Assembly: GCA_014380545.1 (NCBI GenBank)
Contig: JACMJP010000361.1
Coordinates: 1-9,729, forward strand
From: Chitinophagales bacterium
GTDB taxonomy: Bacteria > Bacteroidota > Bacteroidia > Chitinophagales > BACL12
Reading direction: 5' to 3'
Length of the DNA stretch: 9,729 nt
The notes beneath the pieces were generated by a model. That model searched no databases and was not told where the DNA came from. It saw only the letters and a program-made list of their open reading frames with translations. The translations under genes were made by a program, and so were the position numbers. Positions within the stretch are counted from its first letter, which is position 1; each line of letters starts with the position of its first letter. Positions 1 to 6,746 of this stretch are shown piece after piece.

Positions 1-1881
1 AATAAACCAATTATTTCCATTTTTTTCTTTCCTCGCAATAGTAATATAATCACCCGGCTCAGCAGAAAGAATCTTTGTATCATCCCAATCAACCGGAACA
101 TCTTTAATAAATTGAAAAGCATCCATATGTTTTGCATAATTTTCAGGAAGGTCAGCAGCCATTTGCAAAGGCGAATACATAGTTACATATAATGCAAGTT
201 GTTTTGCAAGTGTTGTATGTACCTGATTTGTTTTTGTTGAATCATAATAATTCATTTTAATTTGAAAAATGCCCGGTGTATAATCCATTGGTCCGCCGAG
301 TAATCTTGTGAAAGGCAAAATGGTTTCATGTGCAGGCGGATTTCCTTTGCTCCATGCATTAAATTCATTTCCTCTTGCTGCTTCACATGCAAGCCAATTC
401 GGATATGTGCGATGCAATCCGGTTGGACGCACAGCTTCATGCGCATCAACCATAATTTCATATTCAGCAGCTTTTTCAATAACACGGATGTAATGATCTA
501 CCATCCATTGCCCGTCATGATATTCACCTCTCGGAATTATTCTTCCAACATATCCTGTTTTCACTGCATCATAATTATTTTTCTTCATAAATTGAAATGC
601 TTCGTCTATTCTTCTTTCATAATTTGTAACAGATGAAGATGTTTCATGATGCATGATAAGTTTTACATTTTTAGAAGCTGCATATTTTTTTAATTCTTCG
701 ACATTAAAATCAGGATAGGGTGTTACAAAATCAAAAACATTTTCTTTCCAGTTTCCAAACCAGTCTTCCCAACCAACATTCCATCCCTCCACTAATACTC
801 CATCAATATCATTTGCAGCCGCAAAATCAATATAGCGTTTTACATTCGCAGTATTTGCTCCATGCTTACCGTTTGGTGTTAATGTATTCCATTCGGTTGT
901 TGCAAGGTCAATATTATTTGTATTTGAATAATTCCAGGTTCCTGTTCCTATATGCATTTCCCACCACACACCTATCATTTTCATTGGTTTTATCCAGCTT
1001 GTATTTTCAATTTTTGATGGTTCATTTAAATTTAAGATCATTTTTGATGATAAAATATTTCTCGCATCATCACTCACAAGAATTGTCCTCCATGGTGTGT
1101 GTGAAGGTGTTTGCATATATGCTTTATTGCCAACAGCATCAGGGACCAAATGCGCAGTAAGTTTAAAATTGTTTTGATTTACCTGCAATTGCATAGCAGG
1201 ATAATTTATTAATGCTGCTTCAAAAATATTGATATATAATCCATCAGCAGTTTTAAGCATCACAGGAGATTGAATATAATTTTTGCCGATAGGTGTTCTT
1301 GCTGCAATTTCAGTATATGTATTTGCCGTGTCTGCATTTATTTTACTCAATTTACTTTCACTATAAGTATATTCATTTGTATCATAATCACCAGGGATCC
1401 AGAATGTTTTATGATCACCGGTCAAATGAAATTCGGTGATTTCATCTTTCACAATAAAATTCCTTAAATTATTTTGTACAGGAAATTCATATCTGAATCC
1501 CAGGCCATCATTAAATAATCTGAATGTAATAATTAATGTTCTTTCAGCCAGACCAGGTTGTGTAAGTGTTACTTTTAATTCACGGTAATTATTTCTAATG
1601 TTTTTTACTTCTCCCCACACGGGTTGCCATGTTTCATCAAAGGTTGTTGTATCAATTTTTACAATTTCAAAACCTTCAATAAAAGAAGATTGGTCCTTCA
1701 ATGCAATACCCATTTTTGAAAGTTTAATAACCGGCTTATTCTTATAGCTTAATTCATAAACAGGGGCACCGATATTACTCAGCGAAAAATTAAGGGAAAG
1801 GTTTTTATCCGGTGATTGAATTGTTTGAGCATATAGGTTATGCAAGCCGCCAAGCATGATAAGCAAAAGAATATTCTTCAT
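1..1881 (-). CDS. GH97 family alpha-glycosidase (SusB-like), C-terminus beyond window
   Basis: This gene encodes a probable periplasmic alpha-glucosidase of glycoside hydrolase family 97; 627 residues are visible and the reading frame runs off the left edge. Residues 1-18 form a signal peptide (basic start, hydrophobic core, ends LYA before Q19) with no lipobox cysteine. Residues about 22-290 fit the N-terminal beta-sandwich (SPDKNLSLNFS start) and about 300-590 the TIM barrel (GVWWEMHIG with W307 and W308; EGWNVGWEDW near 365). Catalytic Glu candidates are E413 (HHET), E482 (DAHE) and E506 (RGNEF), with E500 as a likely calcium ligand. The 69- and 24-residue spacings between them equal those of SusB E439, E508 and E532 as I recall them. 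The barrel segment VKTGYVG carries Gly where retaining GH97 enzymes have their nucleophilic Asp, so I predict an inverting enzyme. The C-terminal beta domain is mostly missing. It starts 24 bases after the upstream sulfotransferase stop, so co-transcription is possible. The substrate cannot be read from the sequence. Confidence 0.93.
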   Translation of the reverse strand, partial: MKNILLLIMLGGLHNLYAQTIQSPDKNLSLNFSLSNIGAPVYELSYKNKPVIKLSKMGIALKDQSSFIEGFEIVKIDTTTFDETWQPVWGEVKNIRNNYRELKVTLTQPGLAERTLIITFRLFNDGLGFRYEFPVQNNLRNFIVKDEITEFHLTGDHKTFWIPGDYDTNEYTYSESKLSKINADTANTYTEIAARTPIGKNYIQSPVMLKTADGLYINIFEAALINYPAMQLQVNQNNFKLTAHLVPDAVGNKAYMQTPSHTPWRTILVSDDARNILSSKMILNLNEPSKIENTSWIKPMKMIGVWWEMHIGTGTWNYSNTNNIDLATTEWNTLTPNGKHGANTANVKRYIDFAAANDIDGVLVEGWNVGWEDWFGNWKENVFDFVTPYPDFNVEELKKYAASKNVKLIMHHETSSSVTNYERRIDEAFQFMKKNNYDAVKTGYVGRIIPRGEYHDGQWMVDHYIRVIEKAAEYEIMVDAHEAVRPTGLHRTYPNWLACEAARGNEFNAWSKGNPPAHETILPFTRLLGGPMDYTPGIFQIKMNYYDSTKTNQVHTTLAKQLALYVTMYSPLQMAADLPENYAKHMDAFQFIKDVPVDWDDTKILSAEPGDYITIARKEKNGNNWFI

Positions 1882-1905
1882 GCTCCAAAATTAAAAATAA
1901 ATTCC

Positions 1906-2853
1906 TTATCGTAACCAGCCGGATAAATCTCTATTAAGTAATTGGGAAAGGCTATTTACATCATGCCTGTAATAATCTGCCAGCCACTTTTTTTCTTCAG
2001 CGGTTATTTTAGGAATATTACTTTTTGAGTAGAATATTTTTTTTACAGCCTGTTTAAAATTTTCAGGAATGATCTTTTTTGATAAAGTATATAAACCCGT
2101 TTGTGTAAGGATGTAATTTAATTTGCCAAATCTCGGCATGCCGGCTTCATTGTATTTCTGACTCATATCAATATCAAAATCTGGATTTACTGCTACAAAT
2201 TGAAACAAGTCTTTCATAACTCCTTTTGCGTCTTTCTTAAAATCATCAAATACAATTACTTTAATTTGGGTTGCGGGAAATAGATCATAATATCTTTTTA
2301 CCTGTTCATAGTAATTTCCAACTTCAAGGTATAAATGGCTAACGCCCCATCCTTTTACTTTTTTATCCTGATCAATTTGTATTTCTTTTAATAAATCTCT
2401 TTCAGCAATTTTTCCTAATCGCAAATTCATTAAGAACTGAGAATACAATCTTTCAATTGGGTTGCGCAATATCATTACAATTTTAGTATCAGCTAATTTT
2501 TGTTTAATTGCAGATGCTGATGAAGGAAGATATAAATAAGAATTACTCACTTCGCCAATGGCTTTTTCATCTTTTACATCTCTGAATAATTGCTGATATT
2601 GTTCCCATGATCTCACATGTGCAATATGTACTTTCTTTTCCATATCGCCGCTTAAATATTTAGCTACGTCAGTTGAAATATCCTGTTTATAATCAAGATT
2701 AAAATGTTCGAACAACATATCTGTATCACTGAAATAATTTGTTTCCTTAATTGGCGACATAAAGACTTCAGGATGTTGCTGCAAATATTCATGCAGTGAA
2801 GTAGTTCCTGCTTTTACAGCGCCGACAATTAAGAATGTAGGTAATTTATTCAT
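1906..2853 (-). CDS. PAPS-dependent sulfotransferase, 315 residues
   Basis: The product is a cytosolic-type sulfotransferase predicted to move sulfate from PAPS to a carbohydrate hydroxyl or amine. The 5'-phosphosulfate loop is VGAVKAGTTSL (K14 likely catalytic), followed by the P-x-KE-x-x-x-F segment near residue 36. A GEVSNSYLY motif places E101 where heparan-sulfate-type enzymes have the catalytic base, and the 3'-phosphate loop is LRNPIERLYSQF (R130, S138). The C-terminus ends in the LS-x-LL-x-x-DLS-x-WL signature shared with the other classical sulfotransferases here. I start it at the ATG at 2851-2853. An in-frame TTG at 2931 would add 26 residues, but these are encoded by a DNA tandem repeat and are not conserved in the paralogues, which begin a few residues before the PAPS loop. 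No Shine-Dalgarno is visible. It is closest to the 320-residue paralogue at 4750-5712 (long shared stretches such as the KLPTF start and YYEQVKRY). The acceptor is unknown. Confidence 0.92.
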   Translation of the reverse strand: MNKLPTFLIVGAVKAGTTSLHEYLQQHPEVFMSPIKETNYFSDTDMLFEHFNLDYKQDISTDVAKYLSGDMEKKVHIAHVRSWEQYQQLFRDVKDEKAIGEVSNSYLYLPSSASAIKQKLADTKIVMILRNPIERLYSQFLMNLRLGKIAERDLLKEIQIDQDKKVKGWGVSHLYLEVGNYYEQVKRYYDLFPATQIKVIVFDDFKKDAKGVMKDLFQFVAVNPDFDIDMSQKYNEAGMPRFGKLNYILTQTGLYTLSKKIIPENFKQAVKKIFYSKSNIPKITAEEKKWLADYYRHDVNSLSQLLNRDLSGWLR

Positions 2854-2962
2854 TGCAGTGTTTCGGTGTTTCAGTGCTCCGGTATTTCGGTGTTCCAGTA
2901 TTTCTGTTTTACAGTGTAGCTTGATTAACAATTCATTTTCAGGAACACGGGAACACTGAGAT
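2852..2962 (-). repeat. 8-base tandem repeat field with an inverted arm
   Basis: On the minus strand, seven consecutive 8-base units fill 2852-2907 and end inside the ATG of the downstream sulfotransferase. The consensus is ACYGRARY; five units match it fully and the first (ACAGAAAT) and last (ACTGCAAT) differ at one position. Differences between units are almost all transitions. About 30 bases away, at 2939-2962, three more degenerate units occur on the opposite strand (the clearest are ACGGGAAC and ACTGAGAT). I do not recognise a named repeat family. The field occupies most of the only sizeable gap in the cluster (2854-2967). Confidence 0.8.
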
Positions 2963-2964
2963 AC
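2882..2964. other. Potential long stem-loop between repeat arms
   Basis: Bases 2882-2896 (GTATTTCGGTGTTCC) can pair with 2950-2964 (GGAACACTGAGATAC) over 15 positions, with 13 Watson-Crick and two G-U pairs as plus-strand RNA, around a 53-base loop. In the minus-strand transcript expected for the operon, the two wobbles become A-C mismatches. A competing small hairpin, GAGATA/TATCTC at 2958-2963 and 2969-2974 with a 5-base loop, overlaps the stop codon of the upstream gene. Neither is followed by a clear T-tract in the direction of transcription, so I do not call a terminator. Any role in RNA processing or attenuation is speculative. Confidence 0.4.
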
Positions 2965-2967
2965 TTT

Positions 2968-3699
2968 TTATCTCAAATATTTCCAAAAAATAATTCTCGC
3001 AATATTCATTAAACGATACATAAAAAATGAATACCACGGCACTTTAAATTTATTCCAGCTCTCAGGAAAATCATAATTCCATCTTTTTAAATAAGGCCCA
3101 AAAATGTATTTTGCTCTTTTCTTTGCTATATCTGTTTCGTAATATTCCCAAAATGTTTTAGTCTTTTCTGCTGTCTTATTTGCGACAGGAATATCTCTTA
3201 CCTTTTCGATTCCAATTATTCTCAACGCTTCGTTAAAATCATTATTCAAATTTTCGAAACGGATAATGTGATCCATGTTCTTATGCTCTATAATACTCCA
3301 GCTTGCATAAGGAACGGAATATGCCCGTATAAAAAAATCTTCAAAACTTTCATTTTTAGCCGTAATATTTTTGTATTGGCGCACATTCCACCAGCGCATA
3401 ATATATTTTCTTAAAAAGCCATGCTTTAATAGTTTAGGTTGAGTATACCTGTTTTCATGATCTGTTTTAAATTTAAAATAATTACTTACACAAATATCCA
3501 TCGGGTTGCGCAAACCACTTATTCTTTTATATTTTTTTTCCTCTGATGTTGCCGTCTTTATAAAGTCAGTGCTGTACAATGCATGCTTGAAAAGAATTTC
3601 CTGGCCGTTGTAATTTGTTTTTAATTCCTTTGCAATAGCACTGCTTGCAGTTTGTGGCAACTCAATAAAAACATATTTATATTTATGGCTGATGATCAT
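2968..3699 (-). CDS. Divergent sulfotransferase family protein (Sulfotransfer_2-like), 243 residues
   Basis: The protein has the layout of the Sulfotransfer_2 / carbohydrate sulfotransferase group. An N-terminal beta-strand and phosphosulfate-loop-like segment (VFIELPQTASSAI, residues 10-22) is followed by a 3'-phosphate loop, GLRNPMDICVSNY (R64, S72), then RFENLNNDFNEALRIIGI near the middle, and a C-terminal YY...FGPYLKRWNYDF segment typical of the family's end. The family normally reads PKT[AG][GS][ST] in the first loop. Here position 16 is Gln (codon CAA), so the lysine that contacts the bridging oxygen of PAPS is missing. It may be a variant enzyme, may use another basic residue, or may be non-catalytic. 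The last about 20 residues are aromatic and basic (WYSFFMYRLMN...) and could touch the membrane. It starts 3 bases after the GT2 stop, so translation is probably coupled. It is clearly a different subfamily from the four other sulfotransferases. Confidence 0.82.
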   Translation of the reverse strand: MIISHKYKYVFIELPQTASSAIAKELKTNYNGQEILFKHALYSTDFIKTATSEEKKYKRISGLRNPMDICVSNYFKFKTDHENRYTQPKLLKHGFLRKYIMRWWNVRQYKNITAKNESFEDFFIRAYSVPYASWSIIEHKNMDHIIRFENLNNDFNEALRIIGIEKVRDIPVANKTAEKTKTFWEYYETDIAKKRAKYIFGPYLKRWNYDFPESWNKFKVPWYSFFMYRLMNIARIIFWKYLR

Positions 3700-3702
3700 G
3701 TG

Positions 3703-4743
3703 TTATTTCTGAAATTTTGTATTAAAAATTGCTGCATAAATTACTTTCGCTTCACCTGTATTTCCTTTCATTATATATTTAAAACTCCTTGTAAGGAGAT
3801 GTAAATACAAAAAGGGCAGTTGCGGACGGTAATACTTTTTATACAATTTTATCTTCCCCCTATATTTATAGTTTAAAGCTTTAATTTGCCATTTACTCTT
3901 CTTTGGGCTATTGCCAGTGCTTGCACCCTGTTTATGATAAACTTTACTTTTTACGGCAACTCCAACATTCCAGCCTTTTAGTTTAGCCCTTGCGCTCCAG
4001 TCATTTTCTTCATTATATAAAAAATATTCTTCGCTCATTAAGCCTGCATCCAGCAAAAACTCTTTACTCACAAACATGGATGCCCCAATTACATAATTAC
4101 ATTTTATTTCTGTATTATCATATTGCCCCTTATCAACTTCCTGCGCTCCTATTATTTTTGATTTGCCCGAATATTTATTAAATATTGCGCCTATGCCCTG
4201 CATTTTTTCAGGCTTATGATACACAAGTAATTTACTACCAACAATTCCAATTCTTTCTTTTTTATTTTTCTTCTCCTCAGAATAATTTACCAACTCAGAA
4301 ATTGCATTCGGATCTATTACCGTATCATTATTTAACAGCCACACATAATCAAAATTGCTGTTAAGTGCGTAACGCATACCTACATTATTACCACCGGCAA
4401 AACCAAGATTTATTTTACTTTGTACGTATAATATGGGATAAATATTTTCCATAGGACCTAAACGTAAGTTATCTGATTCACCAGCATGCGCCCTGAAATA
4501 TAAAAGTGGTTTATGCGAAAGGGGATTTGACAAACGGAATAATTTGTTATCAGGTAAAACAGCATGGGTTAATTCTCCCCTTGTCCATTTTAATAAATTA
4601 TTCCAGCTGTCGTCATCACTTCCATTTTCAACAACTACAACCTGATAATTTTTATAATTGCTTTTTAAAATACTTTCAATACACTCAATAGTATCCTGCC
4701 ATGTTTTATAATTTACAAGAACAATACAAACTTTTGGGTCCAT
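3703..4743 (-). CDS. GT2 family glycosyltransferase (rhamnosyltransferase-like), 346 residues
   Basis: This is a GT-A fold inverting glycosyltransferase that should add a sugar from a nucleotide-sugar donor to a lipid-linked oligosaccharide on the cytoplasmic side of the inner membrane. Motifs in order are: VLVNYKTW (residues 8-15) and VVENGSDDDS (37-46) for nucleotide binding; NLGFAGGNN (112-120), characteristic of the WbbL/RfbF-like rhamnosyltransferase group; LLNNDT (136-141) as the DXD-equivalent metal site; VIGASMFV (218-225); and YNEENDW (243-249) with the catalytic-base acidic pair. About 65 residues separate the ENGS and NLGFAGG motifs, longer than in minimal members, and include a basic/aromatic stretch near 67-84. 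The C-terminus is basic without clear membrane spans. It begins 6 bases after the preceding sulfotransferase stop and ends 3 bases before the next start. Donor sugar and linkage cannot be assigned; rhamnose is only suggested by family resemblance. Confidence 0.92.
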   Translation of the reverse strand: MDPKVCIVLVNYKTWQDTIECIESILKSNYKNYQVVVVENGSDDDSWNNLLKWTRGELTHAVLPDNKLFRLSNPLSHKPLLYFRAHAGESDNLRLGPMENIYPILYVQSKINLGFAGGNNVGMRYALNSNFDYVWLLNNDTVIDPNAISELVNYSEEKKNKKERIGIVGSKLLVYHKPEKMQGIGAIFNKYSGKSKIIGAQEVDKGQYDNTEIKCNYVIGASMFVSKEFLLDAGLMSEEYFLYNEENDWSARAKLKGWNVGVAVKSKVYHKQGASTGNSPKKSKWQIKALNYKYRGKIKLYKKYYRPQLPFLYLHLLTRSFKYIMKGNTGEAKVIYAAIFNTKFQK

Positions 4744-4749
4744 TGCAGA

Positions 4750-5712
4750 TCAGTTTAACCAGTGATTTAAATCTTTTCCCAATAATCCTGATAATTTTTT
4801 TACATCTTCAGAAAACTGATCAAGCAAAAATTGTTTTGCCTCCGGCGATATAACACCTTTCGCATTTTTGCTTCTATAAAATATTTTAACAAAAATATTT
4901 TTGAGACTCCTCGGTGCAAGTTTTTTAAATAATGGGCGTATGCCGAGTTTATTAAACCAATACGTAAAATTTTTATATCTTGGTGTAAACACCTCATTAT
5001 AATTTTTTGAAGTGTCGGGATTAAAATTTGAATCGACACCAATAAATTCATATAATCCTTTAATTACCTGCTGTGGGCTTTCTTTCATGTCTTCAGTAAA
5101 AATAATTTTTACATTCTCTTTTCCAAAAACATCAAGATATCTTTTCACCTGCTCATAATATTGTCCAATCTCAACATATAAATGCGCATTGCCCCAGACC
5201 TTTGGTTTGTGATGAAAATCCTGTTGCAAGGCTTTATAAAAATCAAATTCATTATTATTTCCTGTCCAGATATTCATACGATAATGTGAATATGCCCTAT
5301 CAATCGGGTTACGCAAACAGATAATTATTTTACACTCCGGCAAAACATTTTTAATTTCTTCTGCTGCAACAGTTGAATATAAATAAGATGTACTCAATTC
5401 ACCTATTCCAGTTTGATGTTCTACATTTTTATATAACTTTTTATATTGCTCCCAGTTTCTGACAAACGCTGCATGGTATTCATGCTGCATATCGCCATTC
5501 ACATATTTTTCAATATCCTGTAATTTATTTTGCGCAAATTCATGATTAAACAAATTCACATCAATATCTTTTGAAAAATAATGCGGTTCCTTAAGCGGGG
5601 AAAGATATACTTCGGGATGTTGTTTGAGATAATGATATAAGGAAGTTGTGCCGCCTTTATTTGCGCCAACAACGATAAAAGTAGGTAATTTATCCTGCGT
5701 TCCTTTTTGCAT
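4750..5712 (-). CDS. PAPS-dependent sulfotransferase, 320 residues
   Basis: This is a classical P-loop-like sulfotransferase, probably acting on a polysaccharide precursor. The 5'-phosphosulfate loop is VGANKGGTTSL (K19), followed by SPLKEPHYFS (38-47). GIGELSTSYLY contains the probable base E105, and the 3'-phosphate loop is LRNPIDRAYSHY (R134, S142). It continues with YVEIGQYYEQVKRYLDVF and the common C-terminal LSGLLGKDL-x-x-WL ending. The whole protein aligns without large gaps to the 315-residue enzyme at 1906-2853, by eye at roughly 40-50 percent identity, so the two are probably duplicates that now flank GT2 and the divergent sulfotransferase. The ATG at 5710-5712 fits the usual short lead before the PAPS loop. 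There are 23 bases between it and the upstream propeller gene, with no Shine-Dalgarno or promoter-like element that I can defend. Confidence 0.93.
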   Translation of the reverse strand: MQKGTQDKLPTFIVVGANKGGTTSLYHYLKQHPEVYLSPLKEPHYFSKDIDVNLFNHEFAQNKLQDIEKYVNGDMQHEYHAAFVRNWEQYKKLYKNVEHQTGIGELSTSYLYSTVAAEEIKNVLPECKIIICLRNPIDRAYSHYRMNIWTGNNNEFDFYKALQQDFHHKPKVWGNAHLYVEIGQYYEQVKRYLDVFGKENVKIIFTEDMKESPQQVIKGLYEFIGVDSNFNPDTSKNYNEVFTPRYKNFTYWFNKLGIRPLFKKLAPRSLKNIFVKIFYRSKNAKGVISPEAKQFLLDQFSEDVKKLSGLLGKDLNHWLN

Positions 5713-5735
5713 ACATTGATCGTAAAAAAATTACA

Positions 5736-6734
5736 TCAACTAAAATTCAATAATAATTCCGCAACATCTTTTTGTAAACAATACACATTATTTATTTGTT
5801 CAATATTTGGGATTTTAATGGACCCAAGTAATTTATAATCCGGAACAGAAAACACCTGCACCATATTTGGTACCGCTTCTCCACCCGGAAATAAACCGAG
5901 ATATCTTTTCCTTGTTTCACTCACTCCACCATAATAAATATTTTTTTCCTGGTCCAGATCTCCTCCCCTGCCGAAACCTTTTGTATCCATGGTTCTTAAA
6001 AAATTCCAATTCTTATCAAAAATTTTTAATTCAAAATGCCCGCTGTCAAACGCCCAGTACTGATTATTAATTAAACGCACAGAATGCGGTGCCTTAAAAT
6101 TAAGTGGGTGTCTTTTCCTTTTTGAAATATTTACAACACCACCATTGCCCTGGCTTTTTATAAATTTTTGTGCTATGCGTTTCATTAATTGCCTGCCGGA
6201 AGTATGATGCACTAAAATATACAGATCGCCTTCATACCCTTCAAAAACTAAATTGCAATGAAATTTATCAACCACCTCCACATCAGCTTCATCTTCCCCC
6301 TCTTCCGGTGAATTTGATTTGAAATCAGATAAATTAATACGTTTACTAATTTTATTTAACTTAATATCATAGCTTACAATTTCATCATGTTTAGTATTTG
6401 AAATCCAAATATAATTTCCGATCATACTTATTTCATGAATGTCAGTAAGGTTTGGGATATCAAGCTTTTCATACTTTTTTTCCTTTAAAGAAAATTTAAA
6501 TATTTCACTGCTTGATGCTATGTATAAAGTGTAAGGATCACTTTGATGGTAACACATACTGCTCATACCCAATTCACCCCATGCATTAAAAAAATTTACA
6601 GAAATAATATTATTTTTTTCATCAATCAATTGCATGCTTTTAATATTACCCCTGTTAATTTCCCTGTCCGCAGGGTTTGCATTTAATGAGCCGATTACAA
6701 GAATTCTTTTGTCCGGATAAATAAATTGTGCCAT
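5736..6734 (-). CDS. Predicted beta-propeller protein resembling TIGR03032/DUF4915
   Basis: The function is unknown. The 332-residue protein has no signal peptide or membrane span and is made of repeated beta-rich blades (YTLYIASSSEIFKFSL, NYIWISNTKHDEIVSYD, GDLYILVHH, NQYWAFDSGHFELKIFD, KNIYYGGVS). The order of conserved blocks matches what I remember of the TIGR03032/DUF4915 family: HEIS with WISNT (H100, N113), FHCN (H159, N161), APHSVR with AFDSG (215-220, 228-232), GFGRGGDL (253-260), a GVSETRKR block and an acidic turn near the end. The repeated His, Asn and Arg at blade starts would cluster at the propeller face, which is compatible with a binding or catalytic site. An acidic stretch at about 143-156 is an insertion. 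It lies 12 bases after the Wzy-like gene and 23 before a sulfotransferase, so it belongs to the polysaccharide operon. It could modify, bind or scaffold the glycan machinery; the family match was made from memory without a search. Confidence 0.75.
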   Translation of the reverse strand: MAQFIYPDKRILVIGSLNANPADREINRGNIKSMQLIDEKNNIISVNFFNAWGELGMSSMCYHQSDPYTLYIASSSEIFKFSLKEKKYEKLDIPNLTDIHEISMIGNYIWISNTKHDEIVSYDIKLNKISKRINLSDFKSNSPEEGEDEADVEVVDKFHCNLVFEGYEGDLYILVHHTSGRQLMKRIAQKFIKSQGNGGVVNISKRKRHPLNFKAPHSVRLINNQYWAFDSGHFELKIFDKNWNFLRTMDTKGFGRGGDLDQEKNIYYGGVSETRKRYLGLFPGGEAVPNMVQVFSVPDYKLLGSIKIPNIEQINNVYCLQKDVAELLLNFS

Positions 6735-6746
6735 GCTATGTAATTT

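Noticed and set aside
720..1160. Plus-strand open frame of 146 codons within the first 1.9 kb
   Set aside because: It lies wholly inside the GH97 gene on the other strand, has low-complexity composition (many Leu, Ser, His, Gln) and resembles no family; the minus frame gives a continuous, motif-rich GH97 protein.
1882..1905. TAATTTTG just upstream of the GH97 start, resembling the Bacteroidota -7 box TAnnTTTG
   Set aside because: It lies only four bases from the ATG, leaving no room for a leader, and no matching -33 TTTG element is found at the right distance; the match is expected by chance in AT-rich DNA.
2852..2964. Repeat field as a CRISPR array
   Set aside because: The units are 8 bases, directly adjacent, without spacers and degenerate; no cas genes are present.
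2958..2974. Small hairpin GAGATA/TATCTC as a terminator after the 243-residue sulfotransferase
   Set aside because: The six-base AT-rich stem overlaps the stop codon and has no T-tract following it in the direction of transcription.
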